Shown piece by piece: positions 39,344-44,685 of a stretch of DNA of 44,685 nt; the stretch's first letter is position 1; the number at the start of each line of letters is the position of its first letter. The notes under the pieces were generated by a model. It saw nothing but the letters and a program-made list of their open reading frames with translations. It was not told the DNA's origin and searched no databases. Both the position numbers and the translations under genes were made by a program. This DNA is from Candidatus Thorarchaeota archaeon MP8T_1 (GTDB lineage Archaea > Asgardarchaeota > Thorarchaeia > Thorarchaeales > Thorarchaeaceae). The stretch covers positions 1 through 44,685 of the forward strand of contig PJER01000020.1 of assembly GCA_002825465.1 (NCBI GenBank), read 5' to 3'.

Positions 39344-42070
39344 ATGTCATTCGGTAAGTTCAGAAGGTCGAGTATACGATTCCTACGACAAGTATTCCAT
39401 CGACCGAAATCAAAGATCTCACGCGGCTCGATATTGTTAGTGGTGACATTGGTCATCATCTTTACAACTGCTCTGGTGCTGCGTATTGCGCCTCTGATAG
39501 ACTCACAACCAATTGTACGTGCCTTTGACCCATGGTTCCAACTAAGAGTCACTGACTATGTAGCAGATAATGGTTATGCAGCATTCTTTAGTTGGTATGA
39601 TGACTCCACTTGGGTTCCCTTTGGCCGTAATATGAGTTCAACAAGCTATATTGGGGTACCATTCACAAGTGCTTTCTTCTATTTCCTACTGAATGGGTTT
39701 GGTATTACTGTTGATGTAGTCTCAGTATCCCTTGTCCTTCCCGCCTTTATGGGAGCACTCACAGCTGTAGTCGCCTTTTTCCTCGGGCGAGAACTCTATA
39801 ACAATACAGTGGGACTCTTCACTGGAATATTTACTGCATTCATTCCAGCTTTTCTCCAACGTACTATTGCTGGGTTTTATGATAACGAATGTATTGGTGT
39901 CTTTGCCATCGTACTTGCCACATTCTTCTTCATGCGAAGTCTAAAACGTGGCTCCCTTCCATCTGCTATTGGAGCAGGTCTCTCACTTGGCTATCTGCAG
40001 ATGTCTTGGGGTGCTTCGGAATTCATGCTAGGTCTTCTTGCTCTGTTCGGTTTTCTAATGCTTGTAATGGGAAGATACAGTAGAAGATTACTCTCATCAT
40101 ATGTGATTACAGTTTCATTGGGGATATTCCTTGGCGCACTTATCCCAAGAAATGGATTTACTGATTTAACATCGTTTTCAATGTTAGCCCCAATTGGAGT
40201 TGCTGGTCTTCTTGTATTATATGAAATCTGGCTAAGGATTGGTGGATATCGTGAAGCCACAGCAAGTGCATTAGCACCTCACATGAAACCTATCTTGTTT
40301 GGATTAATCACATCAGTCGTTGGTGTAGTATCCTACCTCATCTATTCTGGTAGTACCGCCCTCACAATCTCACCATATAGTTCCAATCCAATTGTAACTA
40401 TTGGTTCAAAATTCCTTTCAGTAATTAATCCCTTCTTGCGGCTAGATCAGCGTATTCTTGCATCAGTAGCAGAACACCTACCAAGTCCATGGGGTAGTTT
40501 CTATAACACACTCTTGGTCTTGATATTCTTCTTCCCACTTGGATTATATTTCTTATTCAAGAGAGGTCGTGATGAAGACTGGTTAATCTTGCTCTATGGC
40601 GTGACATCAGTCTACTTTGTTGGAAGTATGATTCGACTGAGTCTGATTCTTGCACCTGGTGTAGCTATCTTAGCTGCAGTGGCAACTTACAATATTCTTT
40701 CACCCTATGCGAAGGTTGTTACACAACAATCAGTATTTGAGAGACGAAGGTTCAGAATGAGCTCATCTCTTACTTCAGAACATGCACTCACTGCCTTTGC
40801 ATTTATTGGATTATTATTGTCAGTCAATGTAATTCTGGGAGTGAATTATGTAAATCAGCAGGTTGGTAATCCTGAGTTCGCACAGGCACCACTCTCAGGG
40901 CAAGGTCAAGCTACGGACTGGCAAGTTGCTATGACCTATATCAGAAATGTCCTACCTCAAGGTTCGATTATTGCTAGTTGGTGGGACTATGGCTATTGGA
41001 TAAATGGCGCAGCTGACGCAAAAACGATAGTAGATAATGCGACGGTGAACCAAACGCAGATAGCGCTCATGGGTTATGCTTTGATGGCGCTTAACCTAAC
41101 GGAGTCGCTAAAGACGTTCAAGTTGTGGGATACAACTCACGTACTTGTCTACTGGGGTCACCGGTATTCAGGATTTGGCGGTGATGATGGTAAGTGGCCA
41201 TGGATGGTACGAATCGCAGAAGACAGGTTTGGTACATCATTGATTGATGATACAACCTATCTTGGTACTAATGATGAGACCCTCCCAGCCTTCTACAGCT
41301 CAACTCTGTACAAACTCCTCTCCTATGCGGAGCCAAGAAATGAGGAAGAAGCTGGTGTTCTAGGTCTATCTGACACTCGAATCCAAGTTGATAGCTTCTT
41401 CTGGGAAGATACAGATTGGGTTGACCACATGCCTGTGAACCTTCATGGTGCATTCAAGGAGCCATACATCAGCTCTGCATATGGGACTGTCAAGATCTAC
41501 GAGATTGACTATACCATGTACTACCAATACATGAATCGAACACTAGCAGATTGGCGACCCACGCTGGTTAGTGGTGCTCTTGGTACAACTCTTGATGGAA
41601 CCCTATCAAGTACAGAGAGGTCAAATCAAAACTACAGGGTAGCATTTGGTGGAGGCTATAATGCCCGAGTCTACACTAAGTCAAACTCGACCCATATGTA
41701 CTATGGAATCCAGTTTGACAACTACACAATTGGTGAAGATGCCTTTGGAATCCAATTCTCACCAGAAGATAACGTACCTGCATCGGATTTGAGGATCATG
41801 AACTACAATGGTCAGCCATATGACGGTCACATCCGTTATGATGGAACATGGGCTGAAGACAGTACTGGTACCAATTCAACGGCATTTGCTACTGGTAATG
41901 ATGTCATTGAGTTTCTAGTCCCATTGAAATCGGGTGACACTCAGGATGTTGGAATGTTCCCAGGTATGAACTACCAATTGAGATTCCTCTGGTGGAATAA
42001 CATTCAGAGTGGTGAACCAACTTTCATCAGCAACTGGAATACATTCTGGGTTCCGATCCAGCTCTACTAG
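39344..42070 (+). CDS. aglB: Oligosaccharyltransferase catalytic subunit STT3/AglB
   Basis: Transfers a lipid-linked oligosaccharide to Asn in N-x-S/T sites outside the cytoplasmic membrane. The 908-residue product has about 13 hydrophobic segments over the first 500 residues. The metal-binding Asp lies in RAFDPWFQLRVTDY (Asp62), FYDNECIG matches the second conserved acidic loop, and the diagnostic acceptor-binding motif WWDYG is at 546-550. The C-terminal 350 residues are an extracellular beta-rich domain. The start is ATG at 39344; GGAG lies 11 nt upstream. A long hairpin terminator follows. The OST3/6-like gene 3.4 kb upstream may encode a partner. Confidence 0.95.
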   Translation: MSFGKFRRSSIRFLRQVFHRPKSKISRGSILLVVTLVIIFTTALVLRIAPLIDSQPIVRAFDPWFQLRVTDYVADNGYAAFFSWYDDSTWVPFGRNMSSTSYIGVPFTSAFFYFLLNGFGITVDVVSVSLVLPAFMGALTAVVAFFLGRELYNNTVGLFTGIFTAFIPAFLQRTIAGFYDNECIGVFAIVLATFFFMRSLKRGSLPSAIGAGLSLGYLQMSWGASEFMLGLLALFGFLMLVMGRYSRRLLSSYVITVSLGIFLGALIPRNGFTDLTSFSMLAPIGVAGLLVLYEIWLRIGGYREATASALAPHMKPILFGLITSVVGVVSYLIYSGSTALTISPYSSNPIVTIGSKFLSVINPFLRLDQRILASVAEHLPSPWGSFYNTLLVLIFFFPLGLYFLFKRGRDEDWLILLYGVTSVYFVGSMIRLSLILAPGVAILAAVATYNILSPYAKVVTQQSVFERRRFRMSSSLTSEHALTAFAFIGLLLSVNVILGVNYVNQQVGNPEFAQAPLSGQGQATDWQVAMTYIRNVLPQGSIIASWWDYGYWINGAADAKTIVDNATVNQTQIALMGYALMALNLTESLKTFKLWDTTHVLVYWGHRYSGFGGDDGKWPWMVRIAEDRFGTSLIDDTTYLGTNDETLPAFYSSTLYKLLSYAEPRNEEEAGVLGLSDTRIQVDSFFWEDTDWVDHMPVNLHGAFKEPYISSAYGTVKIYEIDYTMYYQYMNRTLADWRPTLVSGALGTTLDGTLSSTERSNQNYRVAFGGGYNARVYTKSNSTHMYYGIQFDNYTIGEDAFGIQFSPEDNVPASDLRIMNYNGQPYDGHIRYDGTWAEDSTGTNSTAFATGNDVIEFLVPLKSGDTQDVGMFPGMNYQLRFLWWNNIQSGEPTFISNWNTFWVPIQLY

Positions 42071-42080
42071 AACTAGAATA

Positions 42081-42124
42081 TTGGTGACTGGTCTTAGCAC
42101 CAGTTACCAACTCTCTTCTTTTTT
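42081..42124 (+). terminator. Terminator after aglB
   Basis: TTGGT-g-ACTGGT / ACCAGT-t-ACCAA pair around CTTAGC (42081-42110), followed by a T run to 42124. It separates convergent aglB and nop10. Confidence 0.7.
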
Positions 42125-42147
42125 AAAAACTAACTTTCAAAACAGCT

Positions 42148-42318
42148 TCATTGTTTCTGCTGCATCTTGCGTTTTGCTTTTCTTCTATACTCGCCATACT
42201 TGTCTTGTGGACTATACTTAGGCGGTTTTGGGTCTGCAACAAGGCTTCCACACTTCGGACAAGTCTTTTGATTCAGTGTGTATTCATGACAATTAGTGCA
42301 TCTGTAGAGCTGAGTCAT
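42148..42318 (-). CDS. nop10: Nop10, H/ACA ribonucleoprotein component
   Basis: A 56-residue protein of H/ACA pseudouridylation complexes, binding the Cbf5 catalytic subunit. The sequence begins MTQLYRCTNCHEYTL, continues CPKCGSLVADPKPPKYSPQDKYGEYRRKAK, and matches archaeal Nop10: zinc ribbon, then the PPKYSP-like linker and basic helix. It follows aIF2-alpha by 15 bp. This aIF2-alpha-nop10 order is conserved in archaea. Confidence 0.94.
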   Translation of the reverse strand: MTQLYRCTNCHEYTLNQKTCPKCGSLVADPKPPKYSPQDKYGEYRRKAKRKMQQKQ

Positions 42319-42333
42319 CTCGACCCTTGTCCC

Positions 42334-43128
42334 CTATTTTCTTAGAAATGTGATTGTTCCGGAGTTACTCTCAATCTGTTTGGTGATCAATCCATAAACA
42401 TCTGAAAGAATATCTTCTGCCTCTTTATAGTCGGGGCTGACAATCCTAAGTTTGTATCTAGGTGACCCGAGCGTGTAGATCTCTGTGGTTGATTTTTCAT
42501 GACCCTTTCCTTTAGCGAGTCCCTCACCCAGAGCCTTCTTGATCACCTCGACGCCATTCGAACCTGGGACAAGAATAGTCATCTCGCCATCAATCTCGAC
42601 AAAAGGTATCTCAATACGAGATTTTGCCAAGTCTGCAATCTGTTTCTTCAATTTCTTTGTCGCAGTGACATCCTCGAAGACTTCTACTCCTCCATCAGCA
42701 GCCTTCTCCAGTCCAGTATAGATCTCCCCGAAGGTATCCTCGAGTGCCCATCCAATCTTTTCATAGACTTCCTCTAGCGTCATTTCATTCTCTTTGGCTA
42801 CCAGTTCCAAGAGTTTCTCTGCCTTCTGAGCACGTTTCCACTCGTTATTCTTTGACCTCTTGGTTTCGCTAGACACGCGTCTGAGAGAGCAATCAATATG
42901 CATTTTCTCTTCGTCCACTTTGAGAACTTTGACAACGACCCGCTGGTTCTCATGAATGTGATTTCGGATGTTCCTGACCCATGTACTACTGATCTCTGAA
43001 ATGTGAATGAAACCCTCTTTATTTCCGTACTCAGGCAATTCAACATATGCACCATATGGTGCGACCTTAGTTGCTACAGCAATAGCATAATCATCTGGAG
43101 TTGGCCATTCAGCACGTTTCAGGACCAT
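42334..43128 (-). CDS. Translation initiation factor aIF2 subunit alpha
   Basis: Part of the heterotrimeric factor that delivers initiator Met-tRNA. The 264-residue product has an N-terminal S1/OB domain (VATKVAPYGAYVELPEYGNKEGFIHISEIS), the helical middle domain (KAEKLLELVAKENEMTLEEVYEKIG) and the C-terminal alpha-beta domain (ILVPGSNGVEVIKKAL, YTLGSPRYKLRIVSPDYKEAEDIL). Normal length. Cotranscribed with rps27e and rpl44e upstream and nop10 downstream. Confidence 0.95.
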   Translation of the reverse strand: MVLKRAEWPTPDDYAIAVATKVAPYGAYVELPEYGNKEGFIHISEISSTWVRNIRNHIHENQRVVVKVLKVDEEKMHIDCSLRRVSSETKRSKNNEWKRAQKAEKLLELVAKENEMTLEEVYEKIGWALEDTFGEIYTGLEKAADGGVEVFEDVTATKKLKKQIADLAKSRIEIPFVEIDGEMTILVPGSNGVEVIKKALGEGLAKGKGHEKSTTEIYTLGSPRYKLRIVSPDYKEAEDILSDVYGLITKQIESNSGTITFLRK

Positions 43129-43140
43129 TTTCTCTTCTCC

Positions 43141-43341
43141 TTACGGAAGGACCTCGACTTCTCTTGCGATCGGCTCGAGTTTAGCTTTCCCACCGCTTGG
43201 CTTTGCAAGTACCTTTTCGCACTTAAGGCATTTTACCTCTGTCGTAGCGTTTCCAAAAATAATCTGTTCATTCTCACAGTCCAAGCATTTGACCCTGAGG
43301 AACCGTGAATTTGGTTGTCGAACAATATCACCCTTTGGCAT
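43141..43341 (-). CDS. rps27e: 30S ribosomal protein S27e
   Basis: Zinc-ribbon small-subunit protein. The 66-residue product has FLRVKCLDCENEQIIFGNATTEVKCLKC and then GGKAKL, the full S27e signature. ATG at 43341 is used because GGTGA lies five nt upstream; GTG at 43350 would overlap rpl44e. It is 12 bp before aIF2-alpha. Confidence 0.95.
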   Translation of the reverse strand: MPKGDIVRQPNSRFLRVKCLDCENEQIIFGNATTEVKCLKCEKVLAKPSGGKAKLEPIAREVEVLP

Positions 43342-43351
43342 TCTTATCACC

Positions 43352-43633
43352 TTACGCTCTCTGGACCTCGACTTTCTTCAAACGCATACTTCTAGATAGG
43401 AGGATATGTTCACACTCCTTGCATTTGAGCTTCAACACAGTCTTCTTGGTTGTCTTGGCAAAACGTTTCTGGATATTCTTGGGGAATGACCCATATCCTG
43501 CGGTCTTTCTCTTCATCCGGCGCTCTCCTTGTGCCGCACTTCTTCTCTTTCCTGCCTTGTATGTAGATATAACATGTGCAGTGTGCTTCTTGCACCGGGG
43601 ACAGTATTTATTCAATTCACCCTTAACTTTCAT
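43352..43633 (-). CDS. rpl44e: 50S ribosomal protein L44e
   Basis: Zinc-binding large-subunit protein, homologue of eukaryotic L36a/L42. The 93-residue product has NKYCPRCKKHTAH near residue 8, GYGSFPKNIQKRFAKTTKK in the middle, and CKECEHI near 75. GGTG is seven nt before the ATG. First gene of rpl44e-rps27e-aIF2-alpha-nop10. Confidence 0.95.
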   Translation of the reverse strand: MKVKGELNKYCPRCKKHTAHVISTYKAGKRRSAAQGERRMKRKTAGYGSFPKNIQKRFAKTTKKTVLKLKCKECEHILLSRSMRLKKVEVQRA

Positions 43634-43677
43634 TGTGTTTCACCAGTCCATGGGCTGTGCGACTCGGCCTAGAGTCT

Positions 43678-43686
43678 CTTATAATA
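43678..43686 (-). promoter_or_regulatory. TATA box of the rpl44e operon
   Basis: The minus strand reads TATTATAAG about 48 bp before the rpl44e ATG, giving a predicted start near 43656 and a short leader of about 25 nt. Confidence 0.6.
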
Positions 43687-43703
43687 CTTAGGGCATGTTC
43701 ATT

Positions 43704-43720
43704 CTGAATCAGAGATTCAG
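43704..43720. repeat. Perfect 7-bp inverted repeat between sec61-beta and rpl44e
   Basis: CTGAATC-AGA-GATTCAG lies 11 bp after the sec61-beta stop and about 18 bp upstream of the rpl44e TATA box. It may end the sec61-beta transcript or regulate the operon; no T run follows on the minus strand. Confidence 0.45.
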
Positions 43721-43730
43721 CTTGGTCTGA

Positions 43731-43925
43731 TCAACTACCCATAAGGTAGAGTACATGCGAAATAACTGTTGCAATAACCAGAATACTAGCAAGTATCACT
43801 ACCGTTGTCGGCCCAACCTTGATACCAGGAGTCTCGTCTTCGAAGAAGCGAATCAAACCTGCCCCGCCACTTGGCATCGGGCCGTCCCGTTTTCCCTTTC
43901 TTCTCTTCTTAGCGGTCTTAGGCAT
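43731..43925 (-). CDS. Preprotein translocase subunit Sec61-beta/SecG
   Basis: Tail-anchored subunit of the archaeal SecYE-beta channel. The 64-residue product has a basic N terminus (PKTAKKRRKGKRDGPMPSGGAGLIRFFEDE), the GIKVGPTTVV segment typical of Sec61-beta, and one C-terminal transmembrane helix (about 40-60). Length and order are normal. Confidence 0.93.
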   Translation of the reverse strand: MPKTAKKRRKGKRDGPMPSGGAGLIRFFEDETPGIKVGPTTVVILASILVIATVISHVLYLMGS

Positions 43926-43995
43926 CTCATTGGCACCTCTACAGGACGTATCGCATATTGTTCCCTTTTAATCATATTGTTAGAATGAATTTTGT

Positions 43996-44685
43996 CTATA
44001 CGGAACTATCATTTTTCTTACCTATCCCAGCAAGAGTCTTAGCAAGTTTCTGTTTCTCTTCGATGTTACTCAGGCGGTTGATCATGATTCTCTGAGCCTG
44101 AGGAGACCCAGCCCCGTGCATTGATTCTGTAAGATACCCAACAGCGGCTCTCCCCAGTGTTAGGTTCTCAATGAGTCTGAGCATCTTGATTCTATCAATC
44201 GTATCCACATCCTCCGCTCCTGCAAGATATTTCTCAATGATTCGCTTTGATTCTGGGTCACTAAGTTCCTTCGAACTGGGGCAGGTGACAAAGAGCCCAC
44301 CAGCAATATCTTGGAGGAGTCTAGCAATCTCATATGGGAACCTTGTGACATTCTGCTTACAGATATTGGCAAGCAGGATATCGACGAGATAATTCCCTGC
44401 AGGAGTCTTCTCCCCCGCAGCTGAACATGCTATTCCACAGGAATACAAGGTCTCATTCAGGTGAGTCATCTCAGTTATTTTATCTCGAATATGAGATGCC
44501 CCTGCGACCCCGTTGTACTCAGCAATAGTAGCAGCAGCACCGATCAGAACATCGCCAACCCCTACCTTACAGCCGCCATAACTCTGCCTGTGGTATGCTG
44601 AGAATGACTCCACAAGACGACCACAGAACTCATTCTCACCATTCATGAAGATACGTTCAGTGGGGACAAAGACATCTTCGAAGAT
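43996..44685 (-). CDS. 4-hydroxybutyryl-CoA dehydratase family protein (C-terminal part)
   Basis: Iron-sulfur flavoprotein family that dehydrates 4-hydroxybutyryl-CoA to crotonyl-CoA, related to HpaB hydroxylases. The gene enters from the right edge; the visible 229 codons start at VFVPTERIF and contain the cluster-binding segment YHRQSYGGCKVGVGD with the His and Cys seven residues apart, as in the known enzyme, followed by GAAATIAEYNG. The first two cluster cysteines lie outside the window. The role may be a carbon fixation cycle or aminobutyrate fermentation; this window cannot tell. Confidence 0.85.
   Translation of the reverse strand: MFEDVFVPTERIFMNGENEFCGRLVESFSAYHRQSYGGCKVGVGDVLIGAAATIAEYNGVAGASHIRDKITEMTHLNETLYSCGIACSAAGEKTPAGNYLVDILLANICKQNVTRFPYEIARLLQDIAGGLFVTCPSSKELSDPESKRIIEKYLAGAEDVDTIDRIKMLRLIENLTLGRAAVGYLTESMHGAGSPQAQRIMINRLSNIEEKQKLAKTLAGIGKKNDSSV

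Noticed and set aside
1..44685. CRISPR array, transposon or prophage
   Set aside because: No regularly spaced repeats, transposase, integrase or phage structural gene was seen.

Overview
The window is a gene-dense stretch of archaeal chromosome. It has archaeal/eukaryote-type ribosomal proteins (L7Ae, S28e, L24e, L18e, L44e, S27e), RNA polymerase subunits RpoD and RpoN, PolD large subunit, RPA, XPD, RadB, aIF2-alpha, Nop10, Sec61-beta and ether-lipid enzymes (G1P dehydrogenase, CDP-archaeol synthase). Three items point to an Asgard archaeon: an Arf-like small GTPase, a protein matching the membrane domain of the eukaryotic oligosaccharyltransferase subunit OST3/OST6, and an Elf1 homologue. 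This assignment is inference from gene content; G+C is moderate, about 40% by eye. No gap between genes exceeds 300 bp. I see no insertion sequence, CRISPR array, prophage or clear island.

Layout. 1-2275: translation block infB (partial) / ndk / rpl24e-rps28e-rpl7ae, with ndk flipped relative to its neighbours and a kink-turn in the rpl7ae leader. 2276-4021: glycerol-1-phosphate dehydrogenase and the small GTPase, divergent around a region rich in inverted repeats. 4022-7063: rpoD-rpl18e-rpl13-rps9-rpoN-rps2 operon behind a TATA box and a structured leader. 7067-10905 (minus): mevalonate kinase, UbiD-type decarboxylase and both AcnX subunits, three consecutive steps of the archaeal (phosphomevalonate dehydratase) mevalonate route. 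11050-14556: orphan C5-cytosine DNA methyltransferase, DUF2122 protein, small membrane protein, tRNA-Pro(CGG), phosphoesterase and SWIM protein. 14646-19521: membrane-anchored DUF4350/GIFT-like protein, EngB GTPase, Lhr-type helicase and two small ORFs. 19587-21474: Elf1, winged-helix protein and SufS-like desulfurase. 21526-35340: replication and repair block with five-OB RPA, PolD DP2, CBS protein, CarS, RadB, an RNase H-fold protein, XPD, a possible proteasome-assembly-chaperone-like protein, a zinc protein and TopA. 35475-42070: OST3/6-like protein, archaeal pterin genes (MptE, DHPS), glycine cleavage T and H proteins, and STT3/AglB. 42148-44685: nop10-aIF2-alpha-rps27e-rpl44e, sec61-beta, and the C-terminal part of a 4-hydroxybutyryl-CoA dehydratase running off the end.

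How the genes work together. Lipid synthesis is covered at several points: isoprenoid supply (7-11 kb), the G1P backbone (2.3 kb) and CDP-archaeol (28.5 kb). Pterin synthesis sits beside glycine cleavage, which needs a reduced pterin as one-carbon acceptor. OST3/6-like and STT3 proteins, about 4 kb apart, suggest a multi-subunit N-glycosylation enzyme. The most interesting non-coding signals are the kink-turn at the rpl7ae start, the folded rpoD leader, a palindromic operator-like site at a 37-residue membrane peptide gene, and a tRNA whose CCA end is antisense to the end of a protein gene.
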